NCBI RefSeq assembly: GCF_023228165.1
Contig: NZ_JALOBS010000059.1
Location: 1-13,780, forward strand
DNA: 13,780 nucleotides
Source of the DNA: Methylomonas sp.
Lineage (GTDB): Bacteria; Pseudomonadota; Gammaproteobacteria; Methylococcales; Methylomonadaceae
Direction of reading: 5' to 3'
A program made the translations under genes and the position numbers. Under the pieces are notes generated by a model. That model ran no database searches. It was not told where the DNA came from and saw nothing but the letters and a program-made list of their open reading frames with translations. Of the stretch, positions 1-6,850 are shown piece by piece (the first letter of the stretch is position 1; every line of letters begins with the position of its first letter).

Positions 1-52
1 CCAGGGCTTGCTCTCTGAACTCGTCAGAATACTGTTTCTTGGAAAGATTCAT
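1..52 (-). CDS. IS3-family transposase OrfA, N-terminal fragment (continues beyond window)
   Basis: Only 17 codons are visible on the reverse strand, starting at the ATG at bases 52-50 and reading MNLSKKQYSDEFREQAL. This is the characteristic beginning of the helix-turn-helix protein OrfA of IS3-family elements (Tnp_1/HTH_Tnp type, with a KKxYSxEF(R/K)xxAL pattern), which binds the terminal inverted repeats and is normally fused to OrfB by a -1 frameshift to give the active transposase. The leader upstream of the ATG has only a weak ribosome-binding sequence (GAGAT). Whether the element is intact cannot be judged from here. Confidence 0.7.
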   Translation of the reverse strand, partial: MNLSKKQYSDEFREQAL

Positions 53-60
53 TTTTTATC

Positions 61-88
61 TCAAATTTAAAGGGTTCTAAAAATTTGA
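61..88. repeat. AT-rich inverted repeat upstream of orfA
   Basis: TCAAATTT at 61-68 is matched by AAATTTGA at 81-88, an 8-bp perfect inverted repeat with a 12-nt loop. It lies between the end of the insertion sequence and the transposase start codon. It could form a hairpin in transcripts reading in from outside, or be an internal binding site. Function is not shown by the sequence. Confidence 0.35.
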
Positions 89-108
89 GGCGACAACTAT
101 TTTGACGC

Positions 109-137
109 GGGGGGCCCGCACCCGCGGGGATGAACCG
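109..137 (+). repeat. Truncated first CRISPR repeat
   Basis: Bases 115-137 are identical to the last 23 positions of the consensus repeat. Bases 109-114 read GGGGGG instead of GCGTTC, so four of the six differ. The outer two base pairs of the repeat stem (T-A and C-G) are lost, leaving five. The sequence to the left is the end of the insertion element, with no AT-rich leader between. This fits replacement of the leader and first repeat edge by the insertion. Confidence 0.75.
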
Positions 138-1544
138 GCAGGAACAGTAGACGCAGGAACCATACCAGAGCGTTCCCCGCACCCGCGGGGATGAACCTAA
201 AGTGTAAACACTAACAAAAGACTTAGCGGCGCGTTCCCCGCACCCGCGGGGATGAACCGACTGCGGAGAACGCCGCGAGCCGTGTTAACTTGCGTTCCCC
301 GCACCCGCGGGGATGAACCGTAATTCTATTGACAAGTCAAAAGCCGAGGGCTGCGTTCCCCGCACCCGCGGGGATGAACCGCGTTGCGTTTGTAATGTTC
401 ATAAATTCTCCTAAGCGTTCCCCGCACCCGCGGGGATGAACCGTTTTTATACGAGTTTTTGACTGGTTTTGGACAGCGTTCCCCGCACCCGCGGGGATGA
501 ACCGCCGCACTTACCGGCGCGGCAGACGCCGACAATGCGTTCCCCGCACCCGCGGGGATGAACCGTCCACCGCCGATATCGACAGTGGGATATTGAGGCG
601 TTCCCCGCACCCGCGGGGATGAACCGGCTGGCGAGATATCGCCAATACTTTTTTCCAAGCGTTCCCCGCACCCGCGGGGATGAACCGTACTTATCGTCAT
701 ATACAGTCTTAGACGCCGAAGCGTTCCCCGCACCCGCGGGGATGAACCGGCCCGGCACAACCGCAGCGTGGACACCATCGCGCGTTCCCCGCACCCGCGG
801 GGATGAACCGTAACAGGGTCCGGTGTCGCTTGATTTGTATAAGCGTTCCCCGCACCCGCGGGGATGAACCGAGAGTCTACGGGCTTAGATGGAATGGGGG
901 TATGCGTTCCCCGCACCCGCGGGGATGAACCGCTGCGTATTTAGCGCTTAATGTTCCTGATTTGGCGTTCCCCGCACCCGCGGGGATGAACCGGAATATG
1001 TGGCTAGCCGTTTGGGTGGAAGTCGGCGTTCCCCGCACCCGCGGGGATGAACCGTGGTGCAACGCTGCGAGCTGGTGGAGCTGCCGGCGTTCCCCGCACC
1101 CGCGGGGATGAACCGTCAACCGACTTGCGTAAAACACCCGAGACAGGGCGTTCCCCGCACCCGCGGGGATGAACCAGGTAGTATGTTTTGCCTTGGTATT
1201 TAACACGCGCGTTCCCCGCACCCGCGGGGATGAACCGAAATTGTCTTGGGTAATGGTTGCAACTTCGGCGCGTTCCCCGCACCCGCGGGGATGAACCGAT
1301 TGCTGTAATCCTATACGCGTAGCAATATGAGCGTTCCCCGCACCCGCGGGGATGAACCGCAGACGTTCGGGCAGTTACCGGGAGTTGCATCGCGTTCCCC
1401 GCACCCGCGGGGATGAACCGTTGCCGCACCGCGGGATTCGGAAATAGCATCCGCGTTCCCCGCACCCGCGGGGATGAACCGCCATCGGCAAAGGTTTGTC
1501 CGGGTTGGTAGTGGCGTTCCCCGCACCCGCGGGGATGAACCGCA

Positions 1545-1566
1545 GGCGAATAAATTCGCCCCTACA
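1545..1566. repeat. REP-like palindrome inside spacer 24
   Basis: Spacer 24 (1543-1574) contains the hairpin GGCGAATAAATTCGCC, with stem GGCGAA/TTCGCC and loop TAAA, followed by CCTACA. On the other strand this begins TGTAGGGGCGAAT, a pattern familiar from dispersed intergenic palindromes in many bacterial genomes (recalled, not searched). The next spacer holds a variant of the same unit. Confidence 0.65.
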
Positions 1567-1611
1567 AAAACCAGGCGTTCCCCGCACCCGCGGGGATGAA
1601 CCGGTCGATCC

Positions 1612-1633
1612 GGCGGATGAATCCGCCCCTACA
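1612..1633. repeat. REP-like palindrome inside spacer 25
   Basis: Spacer 25 (1604-1635) contains GGCGGATGAATCCGCC followed by CCTACA. Aligned to the unit in spacer 24 it differs at 3 of 22 positions. Two of these (A to G at position 5 and T to C at position 12) are partners in the stem, so pairing is kept. This is the behaviour of a structured repeat family. Confidence 0.65.
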
Positions 1634-1664
1634 TCGCGTTCCCCGCACCCGCGGGGATGAATCG

Positions 1665-1958
1665 TGGGGTGGCCAACTTTGCGGGTATCGGTATCGACGT
1701 CTAAGTTATCAAACCGCGCGGTAGTAAGAATGGTCTGGCTTGGCGTTGTTTTGCCAACAGCGAGTATCAAGCCTGGCGGCCACTTGCCGACCCCACGCTG
1801 CAGCTTTGCTTTGCGGTAATCGCAATTGAAGTTGTTTGGGTCATAAATCCATCTTGAGGCTGTCGCAAGGTTTGCTCAAAGCTGTGGAGGCGTTTCCAAT
1901 AATAAATCCAGCCGTGATTGTGATGGAGGTGATGCCAATCCCCGATCGGTATGCCGAA
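1665..1958. other. Stretch without a convincing gene between the CRISPR array and the transglutaminase gene
   Basis: About 294 bases with no gene I can name. On the reverse strand one frame is open from about 1875 into the array and encodes a plausible but unrecognised peptide (it includes KWPPGLILAVGKTTPSQT); it has no good start and may be a gene remnant or chance. On the forward strand a short open stretch ends at the TAA at 1965-1967 and is also unrecognised. CGTGGGGT at 1663-1670 is the inverse of ACCCCACG at 1790-1797, and GTGGCC at 1669-1674 the inverse of GGCCAC at 1778-1783, so imperfect inverted repeats bound a segment of 135 bases. No T-tailed terminator hairpin was found, although the array and the next gene converge here. 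Confidence 0.5.
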
Positions 1959-3911
1959 TTAGTGTAATCCGAACCATATCCGGGTCTCCCGCCCCACCAG
2001 GTCGAGAAAACGATTAAATTCAGGAATTTTGTCGATGGGTACTTGGGCTCTCGGCATTTTCAAGTCGGTATAAGCCGTCACTTCGTCGCCATTATGCCGG
2101 TAGTAACGGTGAAACGCCCCCCACGGTGAGATGTAGTCGATTTTTGGGCCGACGTTGTCGAGGCGTTTTTCCGGATATAGCTGGTAGCTGATTTCGCTTT
2201 GATAATTTATGCCTTTGAAAGGATAAGCATAGTGACTGTTGATGGTTTTGGACTTGTCCGCCAGGTTGTGCAGCCAAGGGTCTGGTTCTTGGTAGGCACG
2301 GATATTCTTGCCGTTGAATAGGTTGTGAAATTCTGCTGTCGATGTCATCGACAGCGCCGATTCCGGCTCGTCCAATCCTTGCAAACCGACCTCGGGGGTG
2401 ACTTTGTTTCCCATAATTGCCTGGTAGTCTTCCAATAGCCAGCGATTTAATTCCCTGCGTGATTTTGCCGCGAGTGCTCTACGCAGACCGGCCCCCCAAT
2501 GCGACGCATAGTGTCGCTGCAATGTTTCGACGATACTGCCGTCCGCATTCATTTTATTGCCTGCTTTAACCTTGACAACCCAGGTGTATTGATCGGCATT
2601 CAGATTGCGGGGGGCGTCTGTTCCTCTGCCCACCGTTAACGCGACGGCACCCTGCACAGCATAGGACAGATGGCCACTCGATATGTCCGGGTCGGTCAAA
2701 TCCAGGCAAACTTCTTTATCTTCGGTAGGCTTGACGCAAGCCACCATATGATTGAAATAATTGGTAGCCGGCAATAGCAGTTTGGCCAGCGATGTCCGCT
2801 GAGTAGAGGTCAGCACGGGGTAGGCGTCCAGTCCGGAATGCCTGGCCAGATCGACGAATAACATGGTTTTGTCCTTGCAATCGCCGAAGCGGCGTTCCAG
2901 CGTATTGGGTGTGGGGCGGGGCGTCATGCCGCCATGGCCGTGTTCGATGCCGACATAACGGATATCTCGGGATACGAATAGCGCCAAGCGGGTAATGATT
3001 TCGCTGGCGTTAGTAACGCTTCCGCGTAAGCGCGCGGCCGTATCCGCTATACGTTTATCATCGGTCAATGCCGTTTCGGTAAGGCTGCGCATACTGCTGG
3101 AAAGCACGCTCCAATTGCTCTGTTCCGCTAAAGCCAATACCGGTAATACGTCGTAAAGCGACGGCATATCTCTATCGGTCGATAGTGGCGGCGCGGCTTC
3201 GTTACTCGTGCAAGTTAGGTCGAAGGCGTTTTCCCGGCAAACCAGCTTGGGATAATCAGTACGCCAGGCGGGTTTGTGGGCGGCATCGTCCCAATTTACG
3301 TTTACTTGAAAATGTTCGATAGGGTATAGATTGACCGGATAAAAGTTACGGAACCATGGGAAATCCAAGTTATTTTGCGGAGTGAAAATTTTGTAGCGTA
3401 GCACCGCGATGCTGCCCGGTTTAAGTTGCGGGAACGGCAGCGTCACATACACATTATCGGTGAATATATTTGCCGAATTATCAGTGTTGATTTGTATCGT
3501 TTCCGGTTCAACGTCGATTACACCGGCATCCGGCTGCAATACGTAAGCCGCCTCGATTTCCGCGCGTTGCTGAGTGGCATCCATCCAAAATCCGAGGTTG
3601 CCGTCGTTTTCAGCGCCTGCCGCCGTCAAATATAGTTGGACGGCAGTAATGGTTTCTTCGACAGTCTTGTCGCGACCGATATGCAGAAGATGGGATTCAT
3701 CCAAAGCGACGCTGCGATAGCCCGATTTCTCGAATTCGGCGATTCGGACCGCTGGCGGTGCAAGTTCCCGGTAGTTTGCATGCCGGGTTGCCGAAGTCCA
3801 GCGCAACATATCCGGACTATAGCCGGCTAATTTCAGCGTGTGACCGGGCGTGGCCGCCAGCGGCATGGAGCTGAATGCCAATACCAGTGTCAATAGCAAC
3901 GACATACTCAT
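1959..3911 (-). CDS. Exported DUF3857/transglutaminase-like domain protein
   Basis: This 650-residue protein starts with a short hydrophobic signal sequence (about residues 4-20, ending PLAA), so it is predicted to be periplasmic or surface-exposed. Residues from about 55 to 250 resemble the beta-rich DUF3857 domain. Residues about 300-410 form a transglutaminase/protease-like fold: the nucleophile is probably Cys345 in RRFGDCKDKT, with His388 in NYFNHMVAC and Asp404 in CLDLTDP completing the triad. The C-terminal 240 residues resemble the beta-sandwich tail usual for this family. Such proteins are common in Gram-negative bacteria, but their substrates are mostly unknown; peptidase, amidase or cross-linking activity are all possible. 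Its ATG overlaps the stop of the upstream membrane-protein gene by 4 nt (ATGA at 3908-3911), so the two are translationally coupled and probably work together. Confidence 0.85.
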   Translation of the reverse strand: MSMSLLLTLVLAFSSMPLAATPGHTLKLAGYSPDMLRWTSATRHANYRELAPPAVRIAEFEKSGYRSVALDESHLLHIGRDKTVEETITAVQLYLTAAGAENDGNLGFWMDATQQRAEIEAAYVLQPDAGVIDVEPETIQINTDNSANIFTDNVYVTLPFPQLKPGSIAVLRYKIFTPQNNLDFPWFRNFYPVNLYPIEHFQVNVNWDDAAHKPAWRTDYPKLVCRENAFDLTCTSNEAAPPLSTDRDMPSLYDVLPVLALAEQSNWSVLSSSMRSLTETALTDDKRIADTAARLRGSVTNASEIITRLALFVSRDIRYVGIEHGHGGMTPRPTPNTLERRFGDCKDKTMLFVDLARHSGLDAYPVLTSTQRTSLAKLLLPATNYFNHMVACVKPTEDKEVCLDLTDPDISSGHLSYAVQGAVALTVGRGTDAPRNLNADQYTWVVKVKAGNKMNADGSIVETLQRHYASHWGAGLRRALAAKSRRELNRWLLEDYQAIMGNKVTPEVGLQGLDEPESALSMTSTAEFHNLFNGKNIRAYQEPDPWLHNLADKSKTINSHYAYPFKGINYQSEISYQLYPEKRLDNVGPKIDYISPWGAFHRYYRHNGDEVTAYTDLKMPRAQVPIDKIPEFNRFLDLVGRETRIWFGLH

Positions 3912-5365
3912 AATGTGTTCTCGCTGGCAAGCAGTCGAAAGCTTTTAACCAAGTCCCAGGCACTGCTGCCTGAACTGACTGAACCGTGTCCTATTACCTC
4001 GAAAGCCTGATTGGCGGTAACCAATGTGGCGACAAACAATGGCGAGTCTTGAGAAATATACGCCTCGGTCTTAGTGTATCGAGCGAGAGATATTGGGACC
4101 ATGTCGGCGCCGACGGCAAAGGTTCTGGTTTCCTCCACCTCGAAGTTGTTCCAGCTGGCGGCGATAATGGCTTTGCGTTGGTCGACAAAAGTATCTAGCG
4201 TCTGTTGTTGGTTGGGCAAAACTCGAACCACTACCCATTCCTTCAACTTCTTGTTCAGCAACTCCATATCGGTATCGGGATACAGGGTGCCTACGGCAAC
4301 TTGCCGCCACTGCCGGTCGGGAATGGTTAATTGATAAAGTGCCGGCTGTCCGGATACGGTTTGTTCGGCTTCCAGACGGTCGGCGACATAAAAGGAAAAG
4401 TCGGATTTACTGCCGAGCAATCCCAGCGCAATAAACGGTAAGCCGAATATCAGCACGAAGCGTTGCCGCCAACTAAAGCGATCGGGTGCTTCGCGAAAGT
4501 TAGCTGTTTGCAGGCAGCGCAGTCGATTCATGCGCTGGTTCAGGATCAGCCAGGGGATGGCGGTGATCACTATGGCAAGCACAAATAGAAAATCCGGCAT
4601 CAGGTAACCGCCGGCGTAAGCCGCGATCAACATCAACATCAACATGGTCGGCGAAAATTTCACCGCGATACCGTTTTGGCGCGCTAGTCGGGTGGTGTGT
4701 TTGGCAATGTTCAGGAATACGGTGAAGTTGTAGAGCGGTATTAACATCTGCCAGGCGCAATGCAAGGGATGCAACTGCTTTTGGCCCAATTCGCGAAGAT
4801 CTCTGGCAATCCGGTACATCAGAAAACACGAATACAAGCTGGCGCTGAACAGCATTAGTAAAAATACCCGCCAGTTGCGCATCGGCGGATAAAGCATGAG
4901 CGGTTCGTCCGGGGATTGCGGCTCAGACCGGCTGCCCCCGGCAACCGCTGCGGTTTCAACGGCGGCAAAAATGTCGCCGTGGGCTATACGACGGTGGCGT
5001 TTCTGTCCCTGCCAAAACAGCAACGCTGCGAGTATCAATATTATAGAGGCTAAGGCTATCCCGCCGGTCAAGGTGTTGCGATCACCTTGCAGGTAACCGT
5101 TATCGGCGACGGATATGAACACGACGGAGAGGGCGGCCAGAAAGGTGCCGGCGATAAACCAGAGGCCTCCCCGATACCCTTTGATCGCGGCAAGCAATGT
5201 TAATACCGCTATTGCCGTCCATCCTGGCGGGCCGATATAACCCAGCGCCTTGGTCTCGGCAGCCAGTTGATCGGCACTGATTCCCGCCAGCAATGCCAAA
5301 CTCAAATAAAGTAGCGTCACACCATATAAAACCAAGCGTTGCTTGCTTCGTGCCGAATCTTCCAT
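3908..5365 (-). CDS. Multi-pass membrane protein of unknown function, partner of the transglutaminase
   Basis: This 485-residue protein has hydrophobic segments at about 11-29, 49-62, 68-84, 101-118, 167-184, 204-220, 239-272 (probably two) and 302-318, so roughly eight or nine membrane spans. A hydrophilic loop lies at about 120-160. Residues 155-230 (with PPMRNWRVFLLMLFSASLYS) recall DUF4234-type membrane domains, in which an aromatic-rich helix is followed by basic residues; this resemblance is weak. The last 165 residues form a soluble domain that I do not recognise. The gene is first in a two-gene unit with a promoter at about 5465-5493, and its stop overlaps the start of the DUF3857/transglutaminase gene. 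It may anchor or supply a substrate to that enzyme, but this is inferred only from coupling. Confidence 0.75.
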   Translation of the reverse strand: MEDSARSKQRLVLYGVTLLYLSLALLAGISADQLAAETKALGYIGPPGWTAIAVLTLLAAIKGYRGGLWFIAGTFLAALSVVFISVADNGYLQGDRNTLTGGIALASIILILAALLFWQGQKRHRRIAHGDIFAAVETAAVAGGSRSEPQSPDEPLMLYPPMRNWRVFLLMLFSASLYSCFLMYRIARDLRELGQKQLHPLHCAWQMLIPLYNFTVFLNIAKHTTRLARQNGIAVKFSPTMLMLMLIAAYAGGYLMPDFLFVLAIVITAIPWLILNQRMNRLRCLQTANFREAPDRFSWRQRFVLIFGLPFIALGLLGSKSDFSFYVADRLEAEQTVSGQPALYQLTIPDRQWRQVAVGTLYPDTDMELLNKKLKEWVVVRVLPNQQQTLDTFVDQRKAIIAASWNNFEVEETRTFAVGADMVPISLARYTKTEAYISQDSPLFVATLVTANQAFEVIGHGSVSSGSSAWDLVKSFRLLASENTL

Positions 5366-5676
5366 GCCTTATCCAAAATAATCAAATTTGTACGCAGGGT
5401 TTACCGCTGAAATTCACTGCAGGCCGGCTATTGGCAATACCTCGGGCCCGGCAACTGATGGCAAACTCTAAAATGAAATGCGGGTTTTGACAAATTTGAT
5501 TGCTTTACCCGCTCATTATCCGGGTTGGCGGATGGCTATCGCGAAACCGGAATGCCGCCGAATTACGGACGTGAATTAAAGAACCCTGTTGTCCTGAAAC
5601 AATGCGCTAGCAGACCCGGCAGCGGCGCAACGGTGTGCTGGGCGCTAAAGGTCACGTTCTTGAATATCGGTTACCA
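5366..5676. other. Intergenic region between the ABC ATPase gene and the membrane-protein gene
   Basis: These 311 bases lie after the end of the importer operon and before the start of the membrane-protein/transglutaminase pair, both on the reverse strand. They hold the candidate promoter at 5465-5493 and an untranslated leader of about 90 nt. I see no convincing gene, RNA gene or T-tailed terminator hairpin. The short open frames in it show no recognisable protein features. Confidence 0.5.
5465..5493 (-). promoter_or_regulatory. Candidate sigma-70 promoter for the membrane-protein/transglutaminase pair
   Basis: On the reverse strand TTGTCA (5493-5488, 5 of 6 matches to the -35 consensus) is followed after exactly 17 nt by TAGAGT (5470-5465, 4 of 6 matches to -10). 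AT-rich sequence lies just upstream. Transcription would start near 5458 and give a leader of about 90 nt before the ATG at 5365. Confidence 0.5.
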
Positions 5677-6840
5677 TCAGTCTCGATTACAGCTGTCATT
5701 ATGTAAGTTACAACCGGTTTGCCGGTCGAACAATTGAATCTTGCCGGCCTCCAGTGCGAATAGAAGCCTGTCGCCTTTTTTGATGGAAACGGCGGGATCG
5801 AGTCTGGCCACGCAGGAAAGTCTGCCGTCGGCGTGGATTTTACCGGACAATTCTGCCGGCCAGTCCGTTTGCAGCCAAGCGGGCGGGCAATGGGTATCGA
5901 AATGGACGAAAAGTTCGGCTCCCAGCCATTCCACGACCTCGGCGGTGGCCTCGAACACTAAATCGGCGGCGCTCTCACAACCTGCTTCGATATAGCGCAA
6001 GTGCTCGGGGCGAAAGCCGGCTATCAGTTGATTGCCGGTCTGCGGTGGTTGTTGGGCCGGTTCGATTTCACCGATCGGCAACATCAGTCGGGTGCCGTTG
6101 ATTTGCGCCGGTAATAGATTCATGCCCGGCGAGCCGATAAAGCCGGCCACGAATAAATTGGCCGGCTGTTGGTAAAGTGTTTGCGGGGTGCCTATTTGTT
6201 GTACTTCGCCTTGATGCAGCACCGCCACCCGGTCGCCCAAGGTCATGGCTTCGGTCTGGTCGTGGGTGACATAAAGCATGGTGGTGCCCAAGCGTTTTTG
6301 CAGGCGGGCGATTTCGCCGCGCATTTGTACCCGCAATCTGGCATCCAGATTGGACAGCGGTTCGTCCAATAAAAATGCCTTGGGTTCGCGGACAATGGCG
6401 CGGCCCATGGCCACACGCTGACGCTGGCCGCCGGAGAGGCTGGCCGGCTTGCGGTCGAGCAGGGCGGTCAATTCCAGAATGTCGGCGGCTTGGCTTACTC
6501 GGTGGTTGATTTCCGTTTGCGGCAGTTTGGCCAATTTTAACGGAAAGGCCAGGTTTTCCCGGACAGTCATGTGCGGATAGATCGCATAGCTTTGGAACAC
6601 CATCGCCATGTTGCGATCCTTGGGATCCAAGCCGTTAACCAGTTGCCCGTCGACCCGGATTTCGCCGCCACTGAGCTGTTCCAGACCGACGATCAGATTC
6701 AGCAGGGTGGATTTGCCGCAGCCGGACGGGCCGACCAAAATAAAAAACTCGCCGTCCTGTATGGTGAAACTGGCGGACTTTAAAGGTGTGGTGCCGTCCG
6801 GAAAAGTCTTGCTGACCTGGTTGAGTACAATTTCCGCCAT
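5677..6840 (-). CDS. CUT1-family sugar ABC transporter ATP-binding protein (MalK/UgpC-like)
   Basis: This 387-residue cytoplasmic ATPase energises carbohydrate import by the two permeases encoded just upstream. The nucleotide-binding domain is complete: Walker A GPSGCGKST at 37-45, Q-loop Gln83 in MVFQSYAIYPH, signature LSGGQRQR at 135-142, Walker B AFLLDE at 155-160 with catalytic Glu160, D-loop SNLDA at 163-167 and switch His193 in YVTHDQTEA. From about 240 onward is the OB/TOBE regulatory domain typical of MalK-type subunits, including GFRPEHL at 275-281. Length is normal for the family. It starts 10 nt after the MalG-like gene, with AGGA about 9 nt before the ATG, and is the last gene of the operon. 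MalK-type ATPases sometimes serve several importers, so this one could be shared. The sugar cannot be told from the ATPase. Confidence 0.95.
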   Translation of the reverse strand: MAEIVLNQVSKTFPDGTTPLKSASFTIQDGEFFILVGPSGCGKSTLLNLIVGLEQLSGGEIRVDGQLVNGLDPKDRNMAMVFQSYAIYPHMTVRENLAFPLKLAKLPQTEINHRVSQAADILELTALLDRKPASLSGGQRQRVAMGRAIVREPKAFLLDEPLSNLDARLRVQMRGEIARLQKRLGTTMLYVTHDQTEAMTLGDRVAVLHQGEVQQIGTPQTLYQQPANLFVAGFIGSPGMNLLPAQINGTRLMLPIGEIEPAQQPPQTGNQLIAGFRPEHLRYIEAGCESAADLVFEATAEVVEWLGAELFVHFDTHCPPAWLQTDWPAELSGKIHADGRLSCVARLDPAVSIKKGDRLLFALEAGKIQLFDRQTGCNLHNDSCNRD

Positions 6841-6850
6841 GTTCGTGTTC

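Larger units (their letters stand above)
1..114 (-). mobile_element. End of an IS3-family insertion sequence (partial)
   Basis: The left edge of the window is the 5' end of an insertion sequence running off the window on the reverse strand. It carries the first codons of an IS3-type OrfA (bases 52 to 1), preceded by a short AT-rich untranslated stretch. The exact end of the element is not fixed: repeat identity resumes at base 115, while an IS3-type TG...CA terminus could place the end at base 120, where the plus strand reads GGGCCCGCA. The other terminus and any target duplication lie outside the window. The transposase reads away from the CRISPR array. That this is an IS3-family element is inferred from the OrfA N-terminus; the subgroup cannot be named. 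Confidence 0.7.
109..1664 (+). CRISPR. Type I-E CRISPR array, 26 repeats and 25 spacers
   Basis: A 29-nt repeat beginning GCGTTCCCCGCACCC and ending GCGGGGATGAACCG recurs at 109, 170, 231, 292, 353, 415, 476, 537, 598, 659, 721, 782, 843, 904, 965, 1026, 1087, 1148, 1209, 1270, 1331, 1392, 1453, 1514, 1575 and 1636. Spacers are 32 nt except the 5th (382-414) and 10th (688-720), which are 33. The repeat matches the E. coli I-E repeat at 25 of 29 positions, has a 7-bp stem (TCCCCGC/GCGGGGA) around an ACCC loop, and would leave the 8-nt handle AUGAACCG after Cas6e cleavage. By this homology the array is transcribed rightwards. The first repeat is damaged at its 5' side, repeat 2 ends in T, repeat 18 ends in A, and the last repeat reads GATGAATCG. 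No duplicate spacers were seen. No cas genes are present here, so activity depends on a locus elsewhere. Confidence 0.97.

Noticed and set aside
1740..1757. Small TTGGC/GCCAA hairpin as terminator for the CRISPR transcript
   Set aside because: Only five base pairs and no following T-run, so it is too weak to call.
326..1770. Several long reverse-strand open frames rich in HPRGCGER, SSPRVRGT and IPAGAGN repeats
   Set aside because: These are translations of the CRISPR repeat in its different frames on the reverse strand; no real repeat protein is encoded.
5600..5676. Possible terminator after the ATPase gene
   Set aside because: Short GC-rich complementary segments (AGCG/CGCT) exist but there is no strong stem followed by a T-run on the reverse strand.
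5525..5737. Forward open frame of 70 codons between the importer and the membrane-protein gene
   Set aside because: No recognisable protein features, overlaps the end of the ATPase gene antisense, and the remaining forward frames here look equally random.
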